Source: an uncultured Erythrobacter sp. (GTDB lineage Bacteria > Pseudomonadota > Alphaproteobacteria > Sphingomonadales > Sphingomonadaceae). From it: a stretch of DNA of 64,000 nt. The stretch covers positions 407,501 to 471,500 of the forward strand of contig NZ_CANMPJ010000001.1 of NCBI RefSeq assembly GCF_947499705.1, written 5' to 3'. Of this stretch, positions 34,868 to 45,504 are shown in pieces. The position numbers were made by a program, and so were the translations under genes. Within the stretch, counting starts at the first letter, position 1. Each line of letters starts with the position of its first letter. Under the pieces are notes generated by a model. The model was given only the letters and a program-made list of their open reading frames with translations. It searched no databases and was not told the origin of the DNA.

Positions 34868-35767
34868 TCATTTCTTGATCTGAGGCAAGCGCGTGATGAG
34901 CGCGCTCGTGTCGCGGCGCCCGCCACCTTGCGCCTGCACATCGGCATAGAATTGGTCGACCAGTGCACTGATCGGTGATGACAGGCCGAGCCGTTTGGCT
35001 TCATCGAGCGCGTAGCCCAAATCCTTGCGCATCCAGTCGATGGCGAAGCCGAAATCGAACTCGCCTGCGGTCATGGTCGCCCAGCGATTGTCCATCTGCC
35101 AGCTCTGCGCCGCGCCTCCGGATATCGCTTCATAGGTCTTGTCGAGATCGAGCCCAGCCGCTTCGGCCAGCCGGATTGCTTCGGACAGGCCGCCAAGCAC
35201 GCCTGCAATACACATCTGGTTTGCCATCTTGGCAGTCTGGCCTGCGCCGGTCGGTCCGACATGGACGATGGATTTGGCGTAGCATTGCATCACCGGTTCA
35301 GCGCGCGCCATGGCCTCGGCAGTTCCGCCGCACATGATCGCAAGCTGCCCGTTCTCCGCGCCAGCTTGTCCGCCGGACACAGGGGCATCGACTGCCGCAA
35401 TCCCCAGCGCGCCGCACTTGGCCGCGAGCTGGCGCGCCATATCGGCGGAGACCGTTGTGTGATCGACCAACAGCGATCCCTTACGCATGGTCGTCAGCAC
35501 GCCGTCGTCGCCAAGCGTCACCGCTTCCAGGTCTTCGTCGTTCCCGACGCAGGTGAAGACAATCTCAGCGTCTCTGGCCGCCGCTGCCGGGGTTGCTGCA
35601 AAAGCAACCTCCAATCCTTCGCCCGACCACCGTTCGTGCCAGCGTTCGGCGCGTTCGGGAGACCGGTTATAGGCCGTTACCATATGGCCGGCACGGGCGA
35701 GGTGGCCGGTCATCGGACCGCCCATCACGCCCAGGCCGATAAAGGCTACTCGCTTGCTTTCGCTCAT
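34868..35767 (-). CDS. NAD(P)-dependent 3-hydroxyisobutyrate dehydrogenase-family protein
   Basis: 299 residues from ATG 35767. Rossmann motif FIGLGVMGGPM is at residues 8-18, the substrate motif DAPVSGGQAGAENGQL near 120, and the catalytic Lys region GPTGAGQTAKMANQ near 165. The family oxidises beta-hydroxyacids such as 3-hydroxyisobutyrate or tartronate semialdehyde. Its stop overlaps an ATG of the amidohydrolase frame, so the two are probably one operon. The precise substrate is not determined. Confidence 0.9.
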   Translation of the reverse strand: MSESKRVAFIGLGVMGGPMTGHLARAGHMVTAYNRSPERAERWHERWSGEGLEVAFAATPAAAARDAEIVFTCVGNDEDLEAVTLGDDGVLTTMRKGSLLVDHTTVSADMARQLAAKCGALGIAAVDAPVSGGQAGAENGQLAIMCGGTAEAMARAEPVMQCYAKSIVHVGPTGAGQTAKMANQMCIAGVLGGLSEAIRLAEAAGLDLDKTYEAISGGAAQSWQMDNRWATMTAGEFDFGFAIDWMRKDLGYALDEAKRLGLSSPISALVDQFYADVQAQGGGRRDTSALITRLPQIKK

Positions 35768-35876
35768 GCTTGCCGCCCTAGTCATTAAAGCCCGCCTTGC
35801 CAACGCGTGTACAATCTCTTGGCAATTGCTTCGAGCCGTTGCCCTGGCGTCGCGGAGCGCCTAATCCGGCGCCCCT

Positions 35877-37142
35877 ATGAGCACCAAACCAGCCTCAGCC
35901 GTAATGGCCAGCGAATCGACCGCGACCGTGGCCGACCTAACCATCGATGATGTGCGCGCAGCCGCTGCGCGCATCGACGGCGCGGTGGTCAAGACACCGA
36001 TGATGCACTCGATTACGCTATCCGAGATCACTGGTGCAGAGGTTTGGCTCAAGTTCGAAAACCTACAATTCACCGCAGCCTATAAAGAGCGCGGGGCGCT
36101 CAATGCGCTGTTGCATCTGACCGAAGAGCAGAAACAGCGCGGTGTCATCGCGGCTTCGGCGGGCAATCACAGTCAGGGGCTTTCCTATCACGGCACCCGG
36201 CTTGGTGTGCCGGTGACCATCGTTATGCCGAAGACAACGCCCACGGTTAAGGTCATGCAGACCGAGAGCGTAGGCGGGAATGTTGTGCTTCACGGTGAGA
36301 CATTCGACGAAGCCCACGCTCATGCGCGCGAACTCGAAGCCGAACGCGGGCTGACTTTCATCCACCCGTTCGACGATCCGCATGTTGCAGCTGGGCAGGG
36401 CACAACCGCGCTCGAAATGTTAGATGTTAAGCCCGACCTTGATTGCCTGGTCACCCCGATCGGTGGCGGCGGACTCATTTCCGGCATGGCAACTGTTGCG
36501 AGGGCGACCAACCCGGACATCGAAGTGGTCGGTGTGCAGGCTGGCCTGTTTCCGAGCATGTTCGCGAAGATCAAGGGTGAAGAGCGTGATTGCGGCGGCG
36601 ACACTCTGGCCGAAGGGATTGCTGTCAAAAAGCCGGGCACCTTCACCAGCAAGGTAATCGCTGAAAAGGTCGATGACATCTTGCTGGTCGATGAGCCTGC
36701 GCTGGAAAAGGCGGTCGCTCTTCTGCTTCAGATCGAGAAGACCGTTGTCGAAGGCGCTGGTGCGGCGGGACTGGCGGCCGTGCTCAGCAACCCTGAGCGA
36801 TTCAAAGGCAAGACCATCGGCTTGGTGCTGTGCGGCGGCAACATTGACACTCGGCTGCTCGCCAACGTTTTACTACGCGATCTCGCCCGTCAGGGTCGCC
36901 TGGCTCGCCTCCGCGTAACGCTGCAGGATCGCCCCGGTGCGCTGTTCAAGGTCATGCGCCTGTTCGACGCGCACAACGTCAATATCATCGAGATATACCA
37001 CCAACGGATTTTCACGACGCTGCCGGCGAAGGGCCTGATCACCGACATCGAATGTGAGGCGCGCGATGCCGAGCAGGTCGAGCGTCTCGTCGAGGCGCTG
37101 CGAGAGAATGGTTACGCGGTGCAGATGGTTGAACTCAACTAA
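35877..37142 (+). CDS. ilvA: Threonine ammonia-lyase with C-terminal ACT domain
   Basis: 421 residues. PLP-binding Lys in FTAAYKERGALNA (about 70), the substrate loop ASAGNHSQG, the phosphate-binding GGGGLISG and a C-terminal ACT domain (LRVTLQDRPGALFKVM). The enzyme deaminates threonine to 2-oxobutyrate. The single ACT-type C-terminus and length resemble the short catabolic/TdcB-like group as well as short IlvA proteins, so biosynthetic versus catabolic use is open. Start at 35877; an ATG nine codons later is possible. Confidence 0.92.
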   Translation: MSTKPASAVMASESTATVADLTIDDVRAAAARIDGAVVKTPMMHSITLSEITGAEVWLKFENLQFTAAYKERGALNALLHLTEEQKQRGVIAASAGNHSQGLSYHGTRLGVPVTIVMPKTTPTVKVMQTESVGGNVVLHGETFDEAHAHARELEAERGLTFIHPFDDPHVAAGQGTTALEMLDVKPDLDCLVTPIGGGGLISGMATVARATNPDIEVVGVQAGLFPSMFAKIKGEERDCGGDTLAEGIAVKKPGTFTSKVIAEKVDDILLVDEPALEKAVALLLQIEKTVVEGAGAAGLAAVLSNPERFKGKTIGLVLCGGNIDTRLLANVLLRDLARQGRLARLRVTLQDRPGALFKVMRLFDAHNVNIIEIYHQRIFTTLPAKGLITDIECEARDAEQVERLVEALRENGYAVQMVELN

Positions 37143-37369
37143 CTCTATCCGAATCGAGATTGGTGCGGCGAAGGCTCGATTGACTAAATATCGGGTTTTT
37201 CTGCAAAAAGGGTCCAAATCGGCTCCAATCGCTGCGCCAGTTTGTGCAAACTAAGCCATTATTCACCCTGTTTTGTGGTTAAGGGTCTTTTACCGCGCAA
37301 CCCGAGCAGGCATAAGAATGCCTTAACAAAAACACCCCGATTCCCCCGCGAGAGGACTCAGCCAGACCC

Positions 37370-38215
37370 GTGACGGCACCGATCCGCTTCCCCCGTTTCT
37401 TTGTGACCAGCCCTGCGCCGTGCCCCTATTTGCCGGGCCGCAGTGAGCGTAAGGTGTTCACCGAGCTTAAGGGTGCGCACGCGGATCAGTTGAACGAGGC
37501 ATTGGGGCGTATCGGCTTTCGCCGGAGCCAAACCGTCGCCTATCGCCCGAGCTGCCTCGATTGTCAGGCCTGTGTTTCGGTCCGCGTCGTGGCGCGTGAA
37601 TTCAAAGCGTCCAACACGCAGAAGCGCGATATCAAACGCAATTCCGATCTGGTCGTAACCGAATGCCGCCCTTGGGCGACCGATGAGCAGTTCGAGCTGC
37701 TGACCAAGTATCTCGGCGTGCGTCATCCCGATGGCGGAATGTCGGCGATGGATGAACTCGACTATGCTGACATGGTCGAACACACGCCTGTCACCAGCAC
37801 ATTGGTTGAGTATCGCGAGCCGACTGCGGATGGTTCACCGGGCAAGTTGGTAGGGGCCTGCCTGACCGATCGCCAGGGCGATGGCCTGTCGATGATCTAT
37901 TCGTTTTACGACCCAACACATGAAGGGCGCGCCGGTCTGGGCAACTACATCATCCTTGATCACATTCAGCGCGCTGCTGCCGACAGTCTGCCCTATGTCT
38001 ATCTCGGCTATTGGGTCGAAGGCAGCCCGCGCATGCAGTACAAGGTGCGCTATCGCCCGCTCGAAAGGCTGACTCGAGAGGGCTGGCAGCGGATGGATTG
38101 CGATGAACAGAGCCGTTTGATCGCCGCAGCGACTGCTCCGCGACAAAAACTCGATGGTACAATTGGTGGAAGCAGGGGTAAGGACGGGCAACCCGTCAAA
38201 TTTTCAGCGAGCTAA
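37370..38215 (+). CDS. bpt: Aspartate/glutamate leucyltransferase (arginyltransferase family)
   Basis: 281 residues. The N-terminal Cys cluster of the ATE/Bpt family is present ([10 protein letters not shown] and [15 protein letters not shown]), with RDIKRNSDL and the C-terminal IIYLGYWV-like segment [17 protein letters not shown]. Bpt attaches leucine to N-terminal Asp or Glu, marking proteins for ClpS/ClpAP degradation (N-end rule). GTG start. tamA starts eight bases after its stop. Confidence 0.93.
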   Translation: MTAPIRFPRFFVTSPAPCPYLPGRSERKVFTELKGAHADQLNEALGRIGFRRSQTVAYRPSCLDCQACVSVRVVAREFKASNTQKRDIKRNSDLVVTECRPWATDEQFELLTKYLGVRHPDGGMSAMDELDYADMVEHTPVTSTLVEYREPTADGSPGKLVGACLTDRQGDGLSMIYSFYDPTHEGRAGLGNYIILDHIQRAAADSLPYVYLGYWVEGSPRMQYKVRYRPLERLTREGWQRMDCDEQSRLIAAATAPRQKLDGTIGGSRGKDGQPVKFSAS

Positions 38216-38223
38216 CCACTTTT

Positions 38224-40386
38224 TTGCGTAAATTCGGTTTCGTATTCGCGGCTTGTTACGCCGCGCACAGCGCGTTGCTTGCAGCGCAGGAACCTCCGCG
38301 CTCGCTTGATGAACTGATCCCCGACAGTGCAGTTGAAGACCCGGAAAGCTGGGCAGCCGATGGTGTTGACGATGTTCCGGGCGAGCCTGAGCAATCCGTT
38401 CCTGCGGAGACCGCTACCGACACAGTCGAAGCCGATGTGGAAGAAGCTCTCCGGGAAACCATCGATCCGCTTTCAAACGCTTTGGCGCTTCCAGAAACGA
38501 TCCCGCTGCCCGATCCGCTTGAACCTGACCCCGAGGTCACGGCACTTACGGCAATCGACGCACCAAACCTCGTCGAATTCCCTGACCTTGCCGAAGAAGA
38601 GATCAGCAACGAGCTGGTGCTTGCATTTCCGCTGGATCAGTCGCTTTTCCCGGAACGGCGCGAATTTGTCACTCGTTTCACCGCGCTATCGAACATTGAA
38701 GCGCTCGAAACGGACGGCGATACATTGCCGCAGCTTGGTGCGCGTGCGCGCGCCGATGAGGACCTGCTGCTCGAGACCCTGCGCACCTATGGCTATTACG
38801 ACGCCGAGGTAGTGCGGCAATTGTCGGGCGGCCGGCGCAATGGAGACGGCGCCGAAGCCGCGACGGATCCGCGCGTACGTTTCGATGTGATACCGGGCCA
38901 GCGCTATGTGTTCGGTGATATCGATCTTGGGTTGTTGGACGAGCTGCCCAGCCCGGACGGCGAAGAGTTTCGGAGTGTCTTCGCCATCCAGCCTGGTGAC
39001 CCACTCTATGCCGACAGAATTGTCGAGCGCCGTGTCGATCTCGATTTGGCACTCGGCGAAGGCGGCTATCCGTTCGCATCGCTCGACGATCCGCAATTGG
39101 TGATCGACCACGCGCGTGTTGCAGGCGATTTGACCATGGAGGTCGATCCCGGCGGCAAATATGTCTTCGGCGCGGTCGTCAGCGACAAGCCCGAGTTCCT
39201 ATCCGGCAAACACCTTGCGCGGATCGCTCGATTTGAGCCAGGCGAAACCTATCGCCGCAGCCTCGAAACCGACCTTCGCCGCGCTGTGCAGGCAACCGGT
39301 CTTGTCTCCAGCATCGCCATCGAACCACGAGAGATCACCCCGCCGCAAGGCGATGAACCAGGCCAGGTCGCGCTCGACGTTTCGCTCGAAAAGGCACCGC
39401 TTCGCACGATTTCCGGAGCCATCGGCTTCGGCACAGAGGAAGGGGTGCGGCTCGAAGCGGCGTGGGAGCATCGCAACCTGTTCCCGCCCGAAGGCGCGCT
39501 CAGGCTGCGCGGGATATTGGGCACGCGTGAGCAGCTCGGCAGCATCACGTTCCGCAAGAACAACTTCCTTGCGCGCGATCAGGTTCTGACGGTCGATGCC
39601 TATGCCAGCGATCTCGACACTGAAGCGATTGAAGCCCGCACGGTCGCGCTGCGCGGAACGTTCGAGCGCCTGTCCAATCTGCTGTTCCAGAAGGAATTGA
39701 GCTGGGCGGTCGGCGCCGAGGTACTGTGGAGCGATGAGCGCAACGCGACCTTCGTCACAGCCCAAGCGCCGCGCGAGCAATACCTCATCGCCGGTCTGTT
39801 CGGGCGCGCCACGATCGATACCAGCGATGACCTTCTCGACCCGAGCAGCGGCTTCCGGGTGACCGGCTCTTTGGCGCCCGACGTGTCGCGATCCAATGAT
39901 GTGACCAGTTTCTACGTCCGTAACGGGGTCGATGCGCGGTACTATCAGTCGGTCGGCAGCACGGTGGTCGCTGCCCGTGCCAATGTGGCGAGCATCGTCG
40001 GTGCCGATACCTTCGATATCGCGCCCTCACGCCGTCTCTATGCGGGTGGTGGCAGCTCGGTGCGGGGATATGCATTCCAGGCCATCGGCCCGCGCGACGC
40101 CAATGGTGAACCTATCGGTGGACGTTCGCTGGTCGAATTCTCACTCGAAGCGCGGATCGAAACCGGCTTTCTCGACGGGGCGCTCGAAGTCGTGCCATTT
40201 GTCGATGCAGGTTCAGTATCGACAAGATCGACTCCCGACTTCGGTGTGATCCGCGTCGGCGCCGGGGTTGGGGTGCGTTACAAGACAAATTTCGGGCCGA
40301 TCCGGGTCGATGTGGGCGTTCCGCTCAACCCCGATGAGTTTGACAGCCCTATCGCGGTCTATGTCAGTCTTGGTCAGGCATTCTGA
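38224..40386 (+). CDS. tamA: TamA-like outer membrane assembly factor (Omp85 family)
   Basis: 720 residues from a TTG start with a signal peptide (MRKFGFVFAACYAAHSALLAAQ). An acidic, Pro-rich spacer (residues ~25-125) precedes POTRA-like domains (LLETLRTYGYYDAEV; GQRYVFGDIDLG; FAIQPGDPLYADRI) and an Omp85 barrel (ERLSNLLFQKELSW..., RLYAGGGSSVRGYAFQAIGP) ending in VSLGQAF. The RGY motif and C-terminal Phe are Omp85 hallmarks. With TamB it assists insertion of outer-membrane proteins or lipid transport. Stop overlaps the tamB start (TGATG). Confidence 0.92.
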   Translation: MRKFGFVFAACYAAHSALLAAQEPPRSLDELIPDSAVEDPESWAADGVDDVPGEPEQSVPAETATDTVEADVEEALRETIDPLSNALALPETIPLPDPLEPDPEVTALTAIDAPNLVEFPDLAEEEISNELVLAFPLDQSLFPERREFVTRFTALSNIEALETDGDTLPQLGARARADEDLLLETLRTYGYYDAEVVRQLSGGRRNGDGAEAATDPRVRFDVIPGQRYVFGDIDLGLLDELPSPDGEEFRSVFAIQPGDPLYADRIVERRVDLDLALGEGGYPFASLDDPQLVIDHARVAGDLTMEVDPGGKYVFGAVVSDKPEFLSGKHLARIARFEPGETYRRSLETDLRRAVQATGLVSSIAIEPREITPPQGDEPGQVALDVSLEKAPLRTISGAIGFGTEEGVRLEAAWEHRNLFPPEGALRLRGILGTREQLGSITFRKNNFLARDQVLTVDAYASDLDTEAIEARTVALRGTFERLSNLLFQKELSWAVGAEVLWSDERNATFVTAQAPREQYLIAGLFGRATIDTSDDLLDPSSGFRVTGSLAPDVSRSNDVTSFYVRNGVDARYYQSVGSTVVAARANVASIVGADTFDIAPSRRLYAGGGSSVRGYAFQAIGPRDANGEPIGGRSLVEFSLEARIETGFLDGALEVVPFVDAGSVSTRSTPDFGVIRVGAGVGVRYKTNFGPIRVDVGVPLNPDEFDSPIAVYVSLGQAF

Positions 40387-43300
40387 TGACGGAGGAAGTC
40401 GAAGCCGTCTCCGCACCTGAAGAGCAACCAGAGCGCAAGCGTAAACGGCGCTGGGCCAAACGGCTGGGCTGGGTGATCGTCATTCTCGCATTGCCATTTG
40501 TGCTGGCTGCGGCATTTCTTAGCACCCCGATTGGCAAGCGTCTCATTGCCGATCAGATCGCGCAGGTCGCGCCAGCATCGGGCTTGCGATTCGAGGTCGG
40601 ACGGATTGAAGGCGACGTGTACAACACGGCGGTGCTACACGATGTCGTGGTGCTCGATCCCAAGGGTGAGTTCCTGACCATCCCCGAAGTCGCGCTGGAT
40701 TGGCGTCCCCTGTCATGGCTGTGGAGCGGACTCGATATCCGTGAAGTCAGCGCGCGGCGCGGGAGGCTGTCGCGCCTGCCCGAATTGTTACCGGGAGATC
40801 CAGATGCGCCGCTGCTGCCCGATTTCGATATTCGGGTCGACAAGCTGGCCGTGGAGAACCTCGTGATTGCCGAGGGCATCGCGACAGAAGAAGCGCAGCG
40901 TGTCGATCTTTCCGCAAAGGTCGATATTCGATCGGGCAGAGCGTTTATCGAGGCCGATGGCAAGCTTGGCGCCGAAGATCGCATTGCGCTATTGCTCGAC
41001 GCTGAGCCGGACGGCGACAGGTTCGATCTGGAAGTCGACTACGTTGCGCCCGCCGGGGGTGTGATTGCGGGGCTGACCGGGCTGGATGCCGGCTATGATG
41101 CAAAGATCGTGGGCGACGGCACGTGGAGCGATTGGCTCGGCCACGCGTTGGTAACCCGTTACCCGCCGACAATCGAGGCAAGCGGCGGTGAGCGCGTTGC
41201 AGCATTCCAGCTGACCAACCGCGCAGGCAACTACGGGCTGCTCGGGCAGGTCACACCTGCGCTCGACGATGGTGGATTGGTGGACCGAGCGTTTGGCGAT
41301 GCGCTGTCGCTCGCTCTGACCGGGACGCTGGAAGAAAGCATGTTCGACGGCCGGATCGCAGCGGTGAGCGACGCGCTTGATGCGCGGGGTTCGGGAGCGG
41401 TGGACCTCGCGGGGAACAGCTTTGACGGGTTCTCTGTGACCGCGCTGATGCGCGATCCCGACTTGCTTGGTGGAGGCGTCACGCTGGCAAATGCGCGGCT
41501 TGAAGGCACTCTTGATGGCGCGTTCCGCGACCTCACAATTCCTCACCGACTGACCGCGTCCGAGCTCGCAATTGGTGGGGCGCTTGCGATTGAAGGTCTC
41601 GCACAGAGCAGCACTGCTCGACTGCAGGATGGAGTCTTCACCATGCCATTGCAGGTCGGCGCAGCGCGGGTGACGAGCGGGGTTGAATTGGTCGATGCGC
41701 AATTGATTGGCGGCGCACTGACGGGGACGCTTCGTTATGCCGATGGAAAGCTGACATCCGACGATGCGCGCGTCACTTTCCCCGGTCTCGCGGCAAATCT
41801 GGCATTGCGCGGCGACACCATTACCGGGGCCTATGCGGTGGCTGGGCCGGTAACTGCGAGCGGACTTGATCTCGAAGGCATCGGCAAGGCGAATGGCAAT
41901 GCCAAGCTGATTGCCAAATTCGGCACGCGCATCCCGTGGAGCGTACGCGCCAATGTCGCTGGCGTGTTGACCGACGTGCGCAACGAAAGCGTCGCCACGG
42001 TCGCAGGCGAGCAACTGCGCTTCCGCGGAGCGTTCGGCATGGGCGGCAATCAGCCAATCGTCCTGCGCGATGTCGAACTGGAGAGCGATACGCTAACCGC
42101 ACAGCTCGATAGCCAGATCCGCGGCGGTACGACCACGCTGGCTGGCGGCGGTCGGCATGCTGAATACGGCCCATTCACAGTCGATGCGGCATTCAATGTA
42201 GATGGCCCGCGCGCGACCTTGGTGTTCGCGGACCCGCTGCCTGCCGCTGGACTGACCGACGTGCGGGTTGCGCTTGCACCAAGCGGCAACGGGTTTGCGC
42301 TCGACGTAACGGGCGGATCGCTGCTCGGTCCGTTCGAAGGGGCGCTGGGACTGGTGCTCCCCGCCGATGCACCGACGCGGATAGATATCGACCGTCTCAG
42401 TGTTTTCCGCACCGCTGTGAGCGGCGCATTGACCCTGCGCGATGGCGGGGTTGCCGGCGGTCTCGCTTTGTCCGGAGGCGGACTCGATGGAACGCTTGCG
42501 CTGGCTCCTAACGCTGCGGGGGCGCAAGGCTTTGAACTTTCCGCAACCGCAACCCGCGCGCGCTTTGATGGACCGACAGCGCTGAGCATCGCCGATGGCG
42601 ATATTTTCGCGCGCGGCACGTTTGGCGGTGAAACCAATGAGATATTTGCGGACGTCAATGGCACCGGTCTCGAGTATGGCGGGCTGAGCATCGCTTACTT
42701 CGCCGCCAAGGCAGCCATCGAAGACGGTGCGGGCAGCGTGCTGGGATCGATCGCCGGTCGCCGTACGGACCGCTTCGCACTCAAATTCGACGGAGACATC
42801 GCGCCGGAACGGATCGCGCTGTTGGCGCGCGGGGAATATGCAGGGCGCCGCATCACCATGCCCCGTCGTGCCGTGCTGACTGCGCTCGATGATGGTGGCT
42901 ACAGGCTAGCGCCGAGCCAGATTGGGTTCGCCGACGGTTTCGCAATTCTCGAAGGGACGGTGGGCGGACCGCAAACTGCGATCGAGGCCAAGTTGGCCGA
43001 GATGCCGCTGCGACTGGCCGACCTCGCAGCGGGCGACTTGGGGCTTGGTGGCAAGCTGTCTGGTGTCGCAACCTACCGCCAAGGAGCAACCGGACCGCCA
43101 ACTGGCAATGCCCGGCTTCGGATCGACGGGTTTAGCCGAGCTGGCCTGATCCTGTCGTCCAAGCCGATCAATGTGCTGAGCGTGATTGAGCTTGACAGCG
43201 ACCGCCTAACCGCTGCCGCGCGCCTGTCTGAAGATGGGCAGCGGCTCGGGCGGCTTGATGCACGCATCACCGGGCATGGCGGCGGTAGCGACCTTGTCGG

Positions 43301-44609
43301 GCGGATCATGCGCGGGCGGCTTGATGCCAAGCTTGCCTATGATGGTGCAGCGGAGGCGCTGTGGCGGCTGGCAGCGATCGAGACATTCGACCTCACCGGC
43401 CCGCTGGCCGTGACCGCTCAGGCCACAGGATCGCTCAACAATCCGCGCCTGTCCGGTTCGCTCGCCAGCGATGCATTGCGGTTGCAGAGTGCCATCACGG
43501 GTACCGACGTTGCAGACATCACCGCACGTGGACGATTTGCCGGATCACGGCTGGTCCTGTCCCGCTTCGCCGGTACCCCGCGCGGCGGCGGTTCGGTTAG
43601 CGGCAGCGGGACGATTGATCTTTCCGGCATGAGCGCGACCCGCGGTCCCCAGATTGACCTGCGTGCGGCTGTCAACCGCGCGCGCATCCTCGACACTGCG
43701 GGCCTCAATGCCACGATCACGGGGCCGCTGCGGATCGTCTCCAGCGGCAGCGGCGGAACCATCGCAGGCAAGGTGCGGGTCAATCGCGCGTTCTGGCAGC
43801 TTGGCACGGCAGCCGAGGACATGAGCCTGCCGCGCATCGCGACGCGTGAGATAAACCGAGCAGAGGGCGGCGCCACTGCGCGAGGCGGCAACTCCTCATC
43901 CTGGCGCTACCTTGTAAACGCCAACGCGCCCGGCAGGATCGAAGTCGACGGCCTGGGTCTCGACAGCGAATGGGCCGCCGATATCGCTTTGCGCGGGACG
44001 GTCGACGACCCAAGGATCGGCGGCGAAGCCAGATTGGTGCGCGGCGATTATTCCTTCGCCGGTGCCCGGTTCGAACTGACGCGCGGGCGCATCAATTTCA
44101 ACGAGAACGAGCCGATCGATCCGCGGCTGGACATCGCCGCCGAAACTGCGCGCAATGGCACCGATGTTACTGTGACGATTACGGGACGATCTCAGGCACC
44201 GCGTGTCGCTTTGTCTTCCGAACCCGATCTGCCGGATGAAGAGATCCTAGCGCAATTGCTGTTCGGTGGCTCGGTGACCACACTCTCGGCTACCGACGCG
44301 GTGCAATTGGCGGCGGCGCTGGCAGCGCTGCAGGGGGGCAGCGGTTTGGACCCGATTGGCAGCCTGCGGCGATCAATCGGGCTCGATCAGCTGCGTATCG
44401 TCGCCGCTGACCCGGCCATTGGGCAGAACACGGGAGTGGCGCTGGGCAAGTATCTGGGACGCCGCGTCTATGTCGAACTGGTCACGGACGGGCAGGGCTA
44501 TAGCGCCACCCAGTTGGAGTACCGCGTCACGAGTTGGCTTGCGCTGCTCGGCACTGTTTCGACCATCGGAAGAGACAGCGTTCTCGCGGAGATATCGCGC
44601 GACTATTAG
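40386..44609 (+). CDS. tamB: Translocation and assembly module protein TamB
   Basis: 1407 residues. A basic cytoplasmic head (ERKRKRRWAKR) and signal anchor (LGWVIVILALPFVLAAAFL) lead into a very long repetitive beta-strand region, as expected for the beta-taco groove of AsmA-like proteins. The DUF490 domain is at the C-terminus (GEARLVRGDYSFAGARFELTRG, RLDIAAETARNGTDVTVTI, EILAQLLFGGS). TamB spans the periplasm and works with TamA. Coupled to tamA by TGATG. Its stop overlaps the convergent lysozyme stop. Confidence 0.94.
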   Translation: MTEEVEAVSAPEEQPERKRKRRWAKRLGWVIVILALPFVLAAAFLSTPIGKRLIADQIAQVAPASGLRFEVGRIEGDVYNTAVLHDVVVLDPKGEFLTIPEVALDWRPLSWLWSGLDIREVSARRGRLSRLPELLPGDPDAPLLPDFDIRVDKLAVENLVIAEGIATEEAQRVDLSAKVDIRSGRAFIEADGKLGAEDRIALLLDAEPDGDRFDLEVDYVAPAGGVIAGLTGLDAGYDAKIVGDGTWSDWLGHALVTRYPPTIEASGGERVAAFQLTNRAGNYGLLGQVTPALDDGGLVDRAFGDALSLALTGTLEESMFDGRIAAVSDALDARGSGAVDLAGNSFDGFSVTALMRDPDLLGGGVTLANARLEGTLDGAFRDLTIPHRLTASELAIGGALAIEGLAQSSTARLQDGVFTMPLQVGAARVTSGVELVDAQLIGGALTGTLRYADGKLTSDDARVTFPGLAANLALRGDTITGAYAVAGPVTASGLDLEGIGKANGNAKLIAKFGTRIPWSVRANVAGVLTDVRNESVATVAGEQLRFRGAFGMGGNQPIVLRDVELESDTLTAQLDSQIRGGTTTLAGGGRHAEYGPFTVDAAFNVDGPRATLVFADPLPAAGLTDVRVALAPSGNGFALDVTGGSLLGPFEGALGLVLPADAPTRIDIDRLSVFRTAVSGALTLRDGGVAGGLALSGGGLDGTLALAPNAAGAQGFELSATATRARFDGPTALSIADGDIFARGTFGGETNEIFADVNGTGLEYGGLSIAYFAAKAAIEDGAGSVLGSIAGRRTDRFALKFDGDIAPERIALLARGEYAGRRITMPRRAVLTALDDGGYRLAPSQIGFADGFAILEGTVGGPQTAIEAKLAEMPLRLADLAAGDLGLGGKLSGVATYRQGATGPPTGNARLRIDGFSRAGLILSSKPINVLSVIELDSDRLTAAARLSEDGQRLGRLDARITGHGGGSDLVGRIMRGRLDAKLAYDGAAEALWRLAAIETFDLTGPLAVTAQATGSLNNPRLSGSLASDALRLQSAITGTDVADITARGRFAGSRLVLSRFAGTPRGGGSVSGSGTIDLSGMSATRGPQIDLRAAVNRARILDTAGLNATITGPLRIVSSGSGGTIAGKVRVNRAFWQLGTAAEDMSLPRIATREINRAEGGATARGGNSSSWRYLVNANAPGRIEVDGLGLDSEWAADIALRGTVDDPRIGGEARLVRGDYSFAGARFELTRGRINFNENEPIDPRLDIAAETARNGTDVTVTITGRSQAPRVALSSEPDLPDEEILAQLLFGGSVTTLSATDAVQLAAALAALQGGSGLDPIGSLRRSIGLDQLRIVAADPAIGQNTGVALGKYLGRRVYVELVTDGQGYSATQLEYRVTSWLALLGTVSTIGRDSVLAEISRDY

Positions 44610-45301
44610 CGCTGGTACAATTCCGCCTCGGCCTCCCGCCGCCTGACCAAGCCTTTCATCACCCGTCCACCGGCCTTGTTCCAGCGCGCGAATTCTCGCG
44701 CAGCGCCGGAGTAGTCGAGCGCATTGTGCTTCTTAGTCAGGGTAGCGCGCGCAATCGCGCCGGTGTTGTAGTGAAAGCTGACCAGCGCATCGAATTGCGC
44801 TTGCGTCGTCGGGGTATCGCCAATCGCACGGGCCACATCGGCAGCGTAGCGCTTCAGATCGTCTGCAAGCCGTTCGTCGCATTGCGCCTGAGTCCAGACG
44901 GTGCCGGGTCCGATGCTTAAGTCTGGCTCTAATCCCTTACCAGTCGCGCCCCAGCCAATGGTCCAGGGTTCGCCTCCGGTTCCGGGGTCAGGATAGGCTT
45001 CGATCAAGCCATCGCGGCGCTTGCGGGAGCAGCCTTCAAAGGCCTTGATCAGCGCTGTTCCCGCATCGCCAATTCGCCGCGAATTGCGCGTCCTACGCGT
45101 TACCTTGGGGACCGAGACGATTGGGGCGCTGGATGCACTCGTGGTGTCCTGTGCAGGCGGGGCTGACCCTTCGAGTAGCTTGTCGATGGTGTCGTCAAGC
45201 GTTCTCACTTCAGCCTGCGTAAATCTGCGCCCGAGGATCCGTCTAATCGCGTCGAAAAGAGGGGAGCGTTCTGGTTTCGGGGAGTTGATCGGGGCATTCA
45301 T
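44606..45301 (-). CDS. GH24 lysozyme (phage-type endolysin domain)
   Basis: 231 residues from ATG 45301 (GAGG upstream). A ~115-residue N-terminal part with FDAIRRILGRRFTQAEVRTL is followed by a T4-type lysozyme domain: the catalytic Glu in LIKAFEGCSRKR, the YPDPGTGGEPWTIGWGATG segment with Asp/Thr, then DALVSFHYNTGAI and VMKGLVRRREAEAELY. It hydrolyses the glycan strands of peptidoglycan. No signal peptide or membrane anchor is seen and no holin or phage structural gene is nearby, so it looks like a lone domesticated endolysin. It is divergent from the Tae4-like gene. Confidence 0.88.
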   Translation of the reverse strand: MNAPINSPKPERSPLFDAIRRILGRRFTQAEVRTLDDTIDKLLEGSAPPAQDTTSASSAPIVSVPKVTRRTRNSRRIGDAGTALIKAFEGCSRKRRDGLIEAYPDPGTGGEPWTIGWGATGKGLEPDLSIGPGTVWTQAQCDERLADDLKRYAADVARAIGDTPTTQAQFDALVSFHYNTGAIARATLTKKHNALDYSGAAREFARWNKAGGRVMKGLVRRREAEAELYQR

Positions 45302-45504
45302 TGGGGACCTCGCAAGCGGGGGAAGCGAAATTCGAGGTCGGGCAAGTAGACACAATCATGGCGAGTAGGAAAATGGTTTGGCGTGGTCCGGTCAAATCGA
45401 GCTAAAAAAACAGACCTAGCGATGCGCAGTCGATCTGATACGTTGCGCCCCATAACAGCCGGTCGCGACTGGTTTGTTTCCAATGTGATGGAGGTGTGTG
45501 GACC

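Noticed and set aside
38224-38600. Acidic N-terminal part of TamA as a separate gene
   Set aside because: It is in frame with the POTRA and barrel domains, begins with a signal peptide, and no stop intervenes.
44606-45301. Lysozyme as evidence of a prophage
   Set aside because: No integrase, holin, terminase, capsid or tail gene, and no attachment-site repeats are seen nearby.
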